From the NCBI GenBank assembly GCA_021399445.1, contig JAJTUQ010000007.1, positions 1,240,001 through 1,304,000 of the forward strand: 64,000 bases of DNA, read 5' to 3'. This DNA is from Xylogone sp. PMI_703 (taxonomy: Eukaryota > Ascomycota > Leotiomycetes). The position numbers and the translations under genes are program-made. The notes under the pieces are model-generated. The model was not told where the DNA came from. It did not search any database and worked only from the letters and a program-made list of their open reading frames with translations. Shown here piece after piece: positions 10,614 through 20,359 of the stretch; positions within the stretch are counted from its first letter, which is position 1; every line of letters begins with the position of its first letter.

Positions 10614-12074
10614 TCATGCCTTCACTTTCATTACCGCCTCATCATCCAAGCTCTCAGGCTCATACCTCCTGGGAATCAATCCCTCGGCCATGGCAATCGC
10701 ACCGTTCATATCATCCTTATTAAACAGGAACAGCCCCTGAATAGCGGCCGTGCTCGTTGCCCTCGGTGAGGGCTGCTCCTCGCCAGTCTTCTCATCGACT
10801 TTCCCAACCAATCCCAATTCATCCAGCCGTTGTAGGAACTTCTCCTTTCCTTTCCCATCGGCATCCACATCGCCGTAGAACCTCTCCCACATCTTCTCCG
10901 CTTGATACCGCGTCGCTTCACCAATCCTAACCGTCATATCCACCCGCCCGGGCCGAATCAACGCTTCGTCAAGCCTCTCAATATGATTCGTCGTCAGGAA
11001 CGCAATCCTCTCTTCCCCAGCCGCGACACCATCCAGGGCATTCAACAGCCCTGAAAACGTCACAGTGGCACCACTGTACCCGTCCCCATCCACAACCCGT
11101 CGATTCACAAACGCCGCATCTGCATCCTCCAGCAGAAGAATCGTCCGCGGGGGTACCTTGGTGAGTAAATGCGCCAGCTTATCATCCGTCATACCCCTCT
11201 CGCTCAGGTTTATAATCGCGACCCCGAAATCCAATTCCCCCGCCAGAGCCTGGATGAACGAGCTCTTGCCGCTACCGGGTGGTCCGTAAAGGAGGTATCC
11301 CCTCCGATATGGGATACCGCGGGATGTGTACCACTCTTGCCGTGCTAGGAAGTCCTTCACGTCAGATACGATGCGGTCTTTGATCCCGCGATCCAGTATC
11401 ACTGAATCGAGCGGTCTCTTTCGTCTTGCTTCGCCGAAGGGCGCCCATTCTGTGCCTCGTGCGGTGTACATGACTGTTTTGCCTTCTGCTGCGGCGACGG
11501 CGAGGGCGTGTGCTTCGGCGAATATCGATTCGAAGACATGTCGGTGGGCGTAGAGGGTGGTGAGTGTGACTGTCTCGTGTGGTTCTCCGGTATTGAGATT
11601 CGCAGAGCTCTGCTTCTCGCGGGTCACTGCAATGAAGGCATTGTTATGTCGGATGATATGTCGACCGTATCCCGGTTGTAAGAAGAAGTGCGCGTGTGTG
11701 GGACCTTCTCCTCCTGCTACCCCTCTTGTACTACCTGTCTTGGATACCGTTGTTCGCATACTCAGATGGTGAATTCGGGTTAAGTTCTTTGTTAAAAGGC
11801 CCGTAGGTTCTGGACGTGGGAGGGAAAGCCATGCTAGGATCCATTGGTAGGACTCGTCTTGTTTGCTAATCTCTAGATCGACCAGCAGGCGACGTTTGAT
11901 GAGGTGGGCGGATTGGATAGCTGTTCGTCGAGCGAGGGCTGCGGCTGCGCCGAGACCAGCAAGGCCAATACCGCCGGCGAAGAGAGGGTTGTTGAATAGA
12001 GTGTCGAGAGGGAGGAAAGATGAAGAGGAGTCGGACGGTGGGAGTATGGGAGGTTTGGATGGTGGTATGGACAT
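10614..12074 (-). CDS. bcs1: Mitochondrial AAA chaperone BCS1
   Basis: Inner-membrane AAA protein that moves the folded Rieske iron-sulfur protein across the membrane into respiratory complex III. The intronless frame gives 486 residues. A membrane segment lies near the N-terminus (LFAGGIGLAGLGAAAALA). The BCS1 N-terminal domain follows, and then the AAA module. Walker A is GPPGSGKSS (K270), Walker B is ILLLEDADAAF, and the RPGRVD arginine-finger region is present. The stretch SFIQALAGELDFGVAIINLSE is close to yeast Bcs1 as I remember it, which argues for true BCS1 rather than the many fungal BCS1-like AAA paralogues. The frame stays open upstream to 12185 but only from a TTG; the first ATG is 12074. 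It lacks a cleavable presequence, as expected for BCS1. Confidence 0.92.
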   Translation of the reverse strand: MSIPPSKPPILPPSDSSSSFLPLDTLFNNPLFAGGIGLAGLGAAAALARRTAIQSAHLIKRRLLVDLEISKQDESYQWILAWLSLPRPEPTGLLTKNLTRIHHLSMRTTVSKTGSTRGVAGGEGPTHAHFFLQPGYGRHIIRHNNAFIAVTREKQSSANLNTGEPHETVTLTTLYAHRHVFESIFAEAHALAVAAAEGKTVMYTARGTEWAPFGEARRKRPLDSVILDRGIKDRIVSDVKDFLARQEWYTSRGIPYRRGYLLYGPPGSGKSSFIQALAGELDFGVAIINLSERGMTDDKLAHLLTKVPPRTILLLEDADAAFVNRRVVDGDGYSGATVTFSGLLNALDGVAAGEERIAFLTTNHIERLDEALIRPGRVDMTVRIGEATRYQAEKMWERFYGDVDADGKGKEKFLQRLDELGLVGKVDEKTGEEQPSPRATSTAAIQGLFLFNKDDMNGAIAMAEGLIPRRYEPESLDDEAVMKVKA

Positions 12075-12892
12075 GGTGATGGTGTGGGTGGGTTTGAAGT
12101 TTTTCGCGAGGCTGAGATTCTGGTGATGGGACGTCACCGCGCAAGGCTCGCACCCCGCTAGTACGGCGGGGCAATTGATAGGCAAGACCTGATTATACCC
12201 GACCTGCCATTACAATGTTAATTGTACTCTTTTCAAATAATACTCTGGAATATTTCTGGCTTCGAGTATTAATCATTGAGTTAATAAAATGTGAGCATCG
12301 AATAAAACGTCTCGATTAAAACGGGCATCATTCTCATAAAATGGACCCGTAGATAGGGGCACGGTTGATAGATATTGACTACCATAAAGTATTTTCGTAC
12401 TATAAAGCTTTGATTATTTATTATTATTTTCGTTGAATGCTAAGTAGAAATAAAGCAAAGCCCATCGTATAATCTATGCCACAATATACAGTTAAAGTTA
12501 TATACATTTATGAGCTCTGCTTTGTTGAGCTCTGCTTTGTTCCTATGTTGCGGGGCCTCATGAAATTACCTTATAGCCCATGTTGTCTATGCTGTCCCTA
12601 CTTTGTTTCACGATAGAGGTATCCCTGGCGATTTTCTACTTTTATCATCAACACTCTTCCTCGGCCGTTTTTCTCTTCAAAGAGAAGTGTCATCTTTAAT
12701 TTCCGTGATCGATGTAGTTCGTCATTTATCAACCATCCATACCTCAAAAGAATGGCACACACCCATCAAGAGTTTCTCATTCTGGCAAGCCAGGGAACCA
12801 GTTCATCCGGTCGAATAACGAGGTATTCTCCTTTTACGGCCTTCTCGACATAGCTTCCTCTTCCATAATCATACCGAATCAGTTCCCCCGTT
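12075..12892. other. AT-rich intergenic region
   Basis: Between the divergent-side end of bcs1 and the 3' end of the HPP gene. 12190-12500 is strongly AT-rich with no coding signal. The open frame at 12603-12818 lacks recognisable motifs. Confidence 0.5.
12512..12541. repeat. Perfect 15-bp tandem duplication
   Basis: The unit GAGCTCTGCTTTGTT occurs twice in direct succession without a mismatch, in noncoding DNA upstream of bcs1. Confidence 0.95.
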
Positions 12893-13877
12893 TCAACCTT
12901 CCAGAAGCTTAGATCTGAAGACATCCAGCATTGCCTTTTCTTCATAATCTAGCATCATGCCTTCCGGAATGTGGATATGGTGGGCAGTAATGAGAATCTT
13001 TGGCTCCGGGCTCTTCTTATACTCATCGTAGCTTTCTCTAATTCCAGAGTCGTCACTTTCTGCTTTCTTTTCCTCTCTTGCCTTACCTCCTTCTTCGACA
13101 TCGCCCTTGCGGAGTTGTCGTAAATCAACAGGCGTCCACCAGTACATGGGAAACTTCCTTTGGATATTGTTGAACAAGCAAGCAACGGCTAGCATAAGTA
13201 GACTACCTATTAAAACTAGGGGCAGAAGGAACCATCCCAGTTCGGTAATATCCTCTGATGTGGCAGCCAACAGAGCCGTAGCGCCAGCAGGTGGATGGAT
13301 GGTGTTGGTCATGCCCATGAAGGCGGAGGAAGTGCCCACAGCCAAGGCACCCGCTACCCAACGAAGGTTCTCAAAGTCAGGGTTCAGACGGAAGAGTTTG
13401 GTGATACCTACGCCAATGATGGCGGAGAAGAACTGTCCCAGGAGCATATTACGCGGCTGAGCGAGTGGTGACTCAATGGTGTTATATTCGAGGATAGCAG
13501 CTGCACCCTAAGAAGGTATCAGTACGGGTTGCATAATGGGAGTGTCAAATACCCCGAAGAAAGAGATAAACCAGAATAAACGAAGAGAGGACAAGTACAG
13601 AAGAGATGTCCTGACATACCATACTGCCAATGATGATTGGTGTGCCCTTCGCTTTTAGAGTATCAGTATGGAATACTGCCTCAACAATCAACATCCCTGT
13701 AAAGGCACCTATGAAGGACCAGAACCAGACTAGGGGGCTTGGAATGGGATGCCTGTGCTTTTCATGGTGGCCAAGCAGCCAGGAGAAAGGCCTGGGGAGC
13801 AAGTGAACGAAGGAAGCGGGGATAAAAGGATTGATGTAGCTGTCTACATCGAAATCGAAGGGAATTTTCTGGGACAT
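12893..13877 (-). CDS. HPP-family integral membrane protein
   Basis: Two exons, 13877-13620 and 13507-12893, joined by a phase-0 intron (GTATGT to TTAG), give 290 residues. Hydrophobic segments include WFWSFIGAFTGMLIVEAVF, the PIIIGSM/GAAAILEY junction, and FLLPLVLIGSLLMLAVACLF. The signature NTIHPPAGATAL names the HPP family. Related plant and cyanobacterial proteins have been linked to nitrite transport across membranes; the role in fungi is not established. The C-terminal hydrophilic tail (about 80 residues, charged, with the HIHIPEGMMLDYEEK end) faces one side of the membrane. The ATG at 13877 is followed by FDVDSYINPFIP, a conserved opening of fungal members. Confidence 0.9.
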
Positions 13878-15053
13878 CTTGAAAAGAGAAGTTCCTCGGC
13901 CTCGAGAAAAGGAGAGATCCCGCGTATACTGGGAGAAACGGAGGCCAAGGAAATGACAGAAGATATATAAGTAGAACGAAAAGAGGTTAACGAATAGTAC
14001 AAAAGAGTCATGACTTATTAGACTTGAGTCTTTTTATTGATAGGATGCCCTTACGCTTTTGTCCAAGTTCGGAAATCCCCCCTTCTGGGGAGCGTAATTG
14101 CCTGTTTCGTTCCAACTACCAATTCATGACAACATGAAATAAGCATCTCCGGGGTGGAAGTCACTCGCGCGCTAAATTTGTATGGCGAGGTACTTCGCCA
14201 CGAGAATGCACGGGGCAACGACGCAATAGGAACCCGACGAAAAGAAACATCTGGGATTAACTAAGCAGCAGTCAGGAACGGAGAGTAACTGAGAGTTCAT
14301 GTTAATTAGGGGGAATAATGATTTCGTGGTTCAAGCATTGGATGACGAATCAGTAGGCATTTTTGCAGCTGGTCTCTCTTTTTTGATATCGGAGGCCGAA
14401 TTAGAGTTGGACTGAGAGGACGGGTACTGCGCGGGTACTACGCGGGTACCTGTATGACACAGCAGACTCGGGATGACGTCGCGGAAGAGATTCGGATGAA
14501 CGAGAACTTCATATGTACTCCATATTTTTCACCACCGTTTTTTGCGTTTATAGTGGAGAATGAAGCATCAACGGTCTTTAAATACCGCGCTGCAGAGAAT
14601 AATGGTTGAAGGAGATTCAAGAAGATGCCGGGCTCAGTGACCTGGGCTCGGTCATAATTCGGGGTTTCGGGGTTGCTGGCTGGCGTCATAGACTCATAGT
14701 GGATCTGGTATAAACGTATAAAAGTATATAAAACCATAAAACAACTTAAAGGACGAAGGATAATTTGTGCCGTCTTTTTGCAGCATTCTTTCATCTCCTA
14801 TAACACCAAGCAGTCGTGAATAGGTGGCTATGCTCTGGTGTATTGTGTTGTACAGGGTCGTCATTGGGGGAGCTGAGTTGAGGCTGGGCAATCGCATGTG
14901 ATTTGTCTACATCCGGTCACCGCATCTGCAGTACGGCTTTTATAATGGCATCTTCTCAGCCTCGTGTGCTTGCCATTATCGATGCATCTGTATCTTACAT
15001 ATTAGAACCAGTTGCTGTCTATATGCTATCTATATACCCTCATAGCAAGCCTA
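13878..15053. other. Intergenic region between HPP and HET genes
   Basis: Divergent promoters for the HPP gene (minus) and the HET gene (plus). Small frames at 14438-14897 on the minus strand show no known motif. A direct repeat GCGGGTACTACGCGGGTAC lies at about 14430-14450. Confidence 0.45.
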
Positions 15054-16805
15054 ATGAGACTCCTGAATGTCAAAACCCGGCTCTTGGAGGAGTTTTTTGA
15101 AGACTCGATTCCAAGGTATGCCATCTTGTCCCATACGTGGCAGGCCAACGAAGTAACATTTCAAGACCTTCAATCTTCTCCCAAATTATCTTCGAGATCG
15201 ACGAAGCTTGAGGGATGCTGTCGTCAGGCCGCTAAGGATAGATATGGCTATGTCTGGATTGATACTTGCTGTATCGATAAGAGCAGCAGCGCGGAACTAT
15301 CAGAAGCTATCAACTCCATGTTCTCCTGGTATGAAGGAAGTGATGTCTGCTATGTCTATCTCGCAGACGTTTCCGCCGGTCAGGAACCCTCTCTCCCAGA
15401 ATCCAACTTTAGGAGGTCTCGCTGGTTTAGGAGAGGATGGACTCTTCAGGAATTGCTCGCTCCCAGCCATTTAAATTTCTATGACAAGAGTTGGGGACTC
15501 ATAGGCCATGTAACTAAGTTTCCACTCACATATGGCCCTGGACCAGACCTCTCAGACCTAATATCCGAAATAGCTGATATACCGGACAAGTTTGTCGCAG
15601 GGGAAGCTGATCTTGACCGTACTAGCATTGCTCAACGGATGAGTTGGGCAAGCAGGAGGGAAACTACTCGAGTAGAAGATGAAGCGTACTGTTTACTGGG
15701 TATCTTTGGTGTCAACATGCCTCTATTATACGGCGAGGGGAGAAGGGCTTTTACAAGGCTACAAGAAGAAATCCTAAAAGCCAGCGATGACCAGTCTATA
15801 TTTTCCTGGGACTATGGGCTGACGAAGATCACCAATGCCGCCCTGCCGCCGGGTCTTCCAAGAGAAGCACTCGTAACAGAAGTATTCGCAACTGGAGTGG
15901 CAGATTTCCGTAAATGTGGCAAGATTAGAGAATATGAAATTTTCCAATCTAGCCATTATTCTATAACTAATAAAGGCCTTCTTATTGAGCCCCCTTTGCT
16001 AGAGCTTGAATCAGGAGATTTTTTGGGTTGTATCAATTGCACGGCTGACGATGCTACCTGCATAGCGATCCCCTTGATGCAGGTTGATGAGAATGTCTTC
16101 TGTAGATCTCACGGGCCCGCTCCGATGTGCGTGCCTGTAACGATATTTGAGCATATCCAACCTCAACAAATTTATACCAACCCAAGGTATTTTCGCATAC
16201 TTCGCCTTGGCTGCAACTGTGGGCTACGCCTTGATAATGATGCAAGCGTACATCTCCTACCCCTCCCGGTCGAAGTCGAAGAGTCTTATCCGCAGAGCTG
16301 GAACCCTATGTATGGAAATACAATTGATGTGAAACATGATAGACAAGGCATACCCGAAGAAAACAAAGTACTCTTCCTCGCCTTCACTGTTGGTAATATT
16401 AAATTAGCATTAAAAGCCGTCTATTGGTTTGAGGTTATCCCTAATGGACGAGTGAAGCTCTTCGTACCACTCTCTGTTCAATTCTTTTTCAAGCAAATGG
16501 AAATCAATGATGCACTCTGGAGATTTATAGTAGAGGAGCAAATACGCATATTTAATTCAGATGCTTCTCGCGGAAAGATCGGAGGTCACTTTAACTTCAT
16601 TAACCCCTCCGACTGGATTGCAGATCATTTTCATTTTGTTATGAACTCGAAACATTTCATAGTCTACGTCGTAACATTGAAGAGGACAGACGGCCCCATT
16701 TTTACAGAATTCAAGATTCGCCTCACCGTGAGACAGACGGAGATTCCTTGCTCATCGCTTCCAGAAGGGCATGAATCTGACGGACATCTCGGGACACTCA
16801 ACTAG
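15054..16805 (+). CDS. HET-domain protein (heterokaryon incompatibility type)
   Basis: Intronless frame of 583 residues. It opens MRLLNVKTRLLEEFFEDSIPRYAILSHTW in two pieces typical of this family: the MRLLN start and the YAILSHTW box at about residues 22-29. Further HET blocks follow: YGYVWIDTCCIDKSSS, SMFSWYEGSDVCYVYLADV, WFRRGWTLQELLAP, and the closing EDEAYCLLGIFGVNMPLLYGEG at about 190-211. HET proteins trigger cell death after fusion of genetically different hyphae, or in related allorecognition and immune responses. The C-terminal 350 residues have no domain I recognise, such as WD40, ankyrin or NACHT. The open frame begins at a TTG at 15012, but the first ATG (15054) matches the family start. 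Confidence 0.93.
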   Translation: MRLLNVKTRLLEEFFEDSIPRYAILSHTWQANEVTFQDLQSSPKLSSRSTKLEGCCRQAAKDRYGYVWIDTCCIDKSSSAELSEAINSMFSWYEGSDVCYVYLADVSAGQEPSLPESNFRRSRWFRRGWTLQELLAPSHLNFYDKSWGLIGHVTKFPLTYGPGPDLSDLISEIADIPDKFVAGEADLDRTSIAQRMSWASRRETTRVEDEAYCLLGIFGVNMPLLYGEGRRAFTRLQEEILKASDDQSIFSWDYGLTKITNAALPPGLPREALVTEVFATGVADFRKCGKIREYEIFQSSHYSITNKGLLIEPPLLELESGDFLGCINCTADDATCIAIPLMQVDENVFCRSHGPAPMCVPVTIFEHIQPQQIYTNPRYFRILRLGCNCGLRLDNDASVHLLPLPVEVEESYPQSWNPMYGNTIDVKHDRQGIPEENKVLFLAFTVGNIKLALKAVYWFEVIPNGRVKLFVPLSVQFFFKQMEINDALWRFIVEEQIRIFNSDASRGKIGGHFNFINPSDWIADHFHFVMNSKHFIVYVVTLKRTDGPIFTEFKIRLTVRQTEIPCSSLPEGHESDGHLGTLN

Positions 16806-16905
16806 CGGATGGATTTTATATTCACGATGATAGAGTGATTTGTGAAGTTAATTCATCTTTACCTGATGTAGACTTCTTTTGGAGAGAAGAACTAGTAGAG
16901 AAAAT

Positions 16906-16927
16906 GAGTAGAAGCTTGCTTCTACTC
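16906..16927. repeat. Perfect short hairpin downstream of the HET gene
   Basis: A 10-bp inverted repeat, GAGTAGAAGC, with a TT loop and a perfect complementary arm, about 100 bp after the HET stop codon. It could fold in the 3' untranslated RNA; no function is shown. Confidence 0.7.
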
Positions 16928-17027
16928 TATTATTAGCCCATCACTACTTCTAATATACCGAATGGATGATTCAAGTCAAGTTTTATATGATATGCCCTTA
17001 TAAATATGCTTCATGAATGATACTTTC

Positions 17028-17147
17028 ACATACGACCATAGATTGAGGAAAACTGGGCATCCCGTCCGCTCTACCATACATAAGCCTCAAATCGGAGGTC
17101 TAGTAGTTGGGTCGGTGACGACCAGCGAATCCCCTCTGTTGTATGTT
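17028..17147 (+). rRNA. 5S ribosomal RNA gene (dispersed copy)
   Basis: A 120-nt unit starting ACATACGACCATAG and ending TGTTGTATGTT, the ends of fungal 5S RNA. Internal landmarks match the family: CCCGTCCGCTC, TAGTAGTTGGGT, GTGAC and CCAGCGAATCCC. A T-rich run follows at 17155-17170, suitable as a Pol III terminator. Compared with common filamentous-ascomycete 5S as I recall it, the helix II arms differ on both sides but still pair (GATTGAGG with CCTCAAATC). Such compensating change argues for a working gene rather than a relic. Single dispersed 5S genes are usual in Pezizomycotina. Confidence 0.9.
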
Positions 17148-18176
17148 CAATTCTTTTAAGATTTTTTTTTAAATTCTTTGTGTCAATCAACTGGCAGTCA
17201 TGGGTCAGAGAAGCAATGTTGCTATAGAAGAAGGCGCATAGATGTAGAGTCGATAGTTCTACTTTTGCTAGACTTGCCCAGATAACTCTTTTGCGTCAAT
17301 AAAAGCGGTTGCTTGTAAGTTTATAAGTGTCAACAACATAAAAAGCAATAGCTCCAGCTGCCAGCATAATAATTTAAGCTTAGGATCGATTGACTGATAA
17401 AACAGGATAATACAGTAACGTTAGCGATATAGCATGACGCGAGAATAGCTAACATAGGAGTACATCACCAACTATATGACGACAACGAAGTATTATTCTA
17501 TATAATACGGTAATATGAGAGCATTGCTAGCTGTTCTCTCAAAACATGACATTGCTCTTTACGTTTGGATTTTTTGGTCAATACTTGTCCTCATGATAGG
17601 TAGTCGTGATGAGTTGGGATGTTAGTGCCGAGTAAAACATCTGTTTCTTCGAGGGAGCATCCAAAGGCATGAATTATAGAGTAGCTAAGGAAGTTCGAAG
17701 CTCATATACTGCCGATTACTAGAAGGCATGTGCGAGACGGTCACAGATGTGTTAGAGTTGGCGGGTACGCGCTTCATGCTTCAGGCGGCCTGCCTAATCT
17801 GGGAAGGCTTCAGATCCAGGAGTCAGCATGTCGCAGAATCTGGAATAGACCTTTCTCTACCTCCAACCTCCCAGCCTGAACTAGACCTAGCTTAGATCTA
17901 GATTTAAATACTTTGGACTACTCATTATTGTTATATATTGTAGTTACGACGGAGGGGCATTCTTCAACTGTACATGTTTGGTTTGATCGCCGTTAGATTT
18001 GGCTGTTTTGGTGGACGCGTCAGTGCTTTTGCATGGACTTTAACCATTCAACAGCATCGCCAAGGCCCTTGCCTTCTCTCATCCACTCCAAAGTGCAGGA
18101 CGCTGAGGAGTTGCGATTCTCATGATTTCCTTTTTGGATTACATTAAGGTTAAATGCGCTGGAAGCAGTTTGCGCC

Positions 18177-20359
18177 ATGGTTTCCCTAAGATCGTTACTC
18201 CTGTCTATCGCGACAGTTGCACCAGAGGTTGTTAGCTCAATTTCCCAGGTACGTAGTGACTATGTGCTGAAGGAAACTCATCATATCCCGAGAGGTTGGA
18301 GGAGAGGCGATCGAGCTCCAGAACACTACTTATTGGATTTGAATATTGGTGTGAAACAAGCAAATTTCAGTGAACTAGAGCGTCATCTTTATGAAGGTAC
18401 CTCGAACTCTTATATTCTACTTTTCATATCGATTCTAAGTTAGGGAACTTACATTTCGAGGTAGTATCTCATCCAAGTCACCATAGATACGGCCAACATC
18501 TCACGGCAGATGAAGTAAATGAGCTGGTCAGACCAACAGATGAAGCTCTGAATCTAATTGAGGAATGGTTACTTCATCATGGAATCCAGGAATTTAGTCA
18601 TAGCCCTGCAAGGGACTGGATCCACGTTTCCCTTCCTATAGACAAGGCAGAACGATTGTTGAATACAGAGTACTACTCTTATACACATGAAGATGGCACC
18701 CATTTAATTCGGACTCCGCAATGGTCCTTACCATCGCATCTCCATTCTCACATTGATACCATCCAACCAACCACCTCGTTCTTCCGCACAAATCCTTTGA
18801 GAGTTCAATACGTCGAGCTTATGCCTTGGGTATCGGAGGATTTTACGACTTCAACAGATGATAATATCTCAAAGTTCTGTGATATTAACTCTGTTACACC
18901 ACAGTGCTTCATGCATCTATACGGAACTGAAGGATACGTTCCAAAGGCATTAGATAACAATAGTATAGCCTTCAACAACTTCCTGGGCGAGGTTCCAATT
19001 CGACCCGATACAGAGATGTTCTTAACCAAATATCGATCAGACGCAGTATCTGGAGCAAGCCTCTTCCCGCAAATCTCCATTGCCAATGGCCCCGCGCAGG
19101 ATGGGCCATTGACAGCTGTGCAAATCAAGAACCAAACGTCAAAAGAAGCAAACCTTGATATCCAAACCCTTCTTGGTATAGCTTGGCCCATTAACATCAC
19201 CTCATACTCGACTGGTGGTTCACCAACCTACATCCCAGACCTCCGAACGCCCAACAACACCAACGAGCCATATCTGGATTGGTTGAACTTTATGTTGAAT
19301 CAGACCTCCCTTCCGCGCGTGATCTCCACTTCATACGGGGACGATGAACAAACAGTTCCCAAATCTTACGCCATTCGTGTGTGCAACAGCCTAGCACAAC
19401 TAGGAGCCAGAGGCGTATCTCTTCTCTTTGCAAGCGGAGATGCTGGTGTAGGAACGAACGGAACCTGCATTAGTAATGACGGGAAGAATACAACCATGTT
19501 TGTTCCCTCATTTCCTGCGAGTTGCCCATATGTCACGGCAGTGGGCGCCACTCACCAGTTTAAGCCAGAAGTAGCGGCATTTCGACCCGGAGAAGTAGAC
19601 AAGAACGGAGTATTCCAACAACTCTATGCCAGTGGCGGAGGATTCAGCAACTACTTTACCCGACCTAGTTATCAGAATGCAGTGGTTCAAGATTACATTA
19701 CAGCTCTGCAAGGGAAATATGATGGACTATACAACAAATGTGCGTTACTTAATGCTCTATATAATTTACTCCATACAGTGACGCCGAGAATGCATAGTTG
19801 GTAATTCTATTGGCCTCTTTGCTAACTTTTGACATGAAAAGCCGGACGAGCATACCCTGATATTGCAGCTCAGGGCCAGAACTTTGCATTTGTCTGGAAC
19901 GGTACTTTTGGAGCAATTAGTGGAACCAGTGCCGCCACACCGTTAATGTCCGGTATCATAGCACTTATTAATGACGTTCTACTGTCAACTGGGCAACCAA
20001 CTCTTGGGTTCCTGAATCCATGGATCTATGCTCAAGGGTTTCAGGGCTTTACAGACGTTACGAATGGGTCTGCTGCAGGGTGTCAAGTAGACGGGTTCCC
20101 GGCTACGGAGGGATGGGATCCGGTTACTGGGTTTGGAACTCCTGTGAGTGTTTTCGCATCTCTCTCTACGGCATCGTTTGGCCGCCTCTTATCCCTATCC
20201 TACATCTGTTTGGGACGATGAAGGTGCTGACATGAAATCTAGAACTTTCCCGTTTTACGCCAAATGGTGACTGGTTCTGCATCGAGAAGCAGAAAAATTC
20301 CTAAAATATTCTCATTACTAGCTAGATTTGGACGACAAACTGTATTTGGTAGTAGATAG
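18177..20359 (+). CDS. Sedolisin-family peptidase (S53), tripeptidyl-peptidase type
   Basis: Acid-acting serine-carboxyl peptidase, normally secreted and self-activated by removing its N-terminal prodomain. Four exons, 18177-18396, 18465-19739, 19842-20143 and 20243-20359, give 637 residues. All junctions keep phase and restore conserved text (HLYEVSHPSHHRYG, YNKSGRAYPD, GFGTPNFPVLRQMV). A hydrophobic signal-like start precedes the prodomain (HIPRGW, YGQHLTADEV). Catalytic residues are visible: E301 and D305 in EANLDIQ, the oxyanion D399 in SGDAGVG, and S528 in SGTSAATP. The calcium-site region WDPVTGFGTP is near the end. The C-terminal tail is unusually basic, with a short extension after NFPVLRQM. 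The tail exon rests on one acceptor and is the least certain part. Confidence 0.92.

Larger units (their letters stand above)
16806..18176. other. AT-rich spacer containing the 5S rRNA gene
   Basis: Apart from the 5S gene and a short hairpin, nothing coding is visible. The stretch 17150-18000 is AT-rich with many stops in all frames, and it leads into the promoter of the S53 peptidase gene. Confidence 0.5.
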
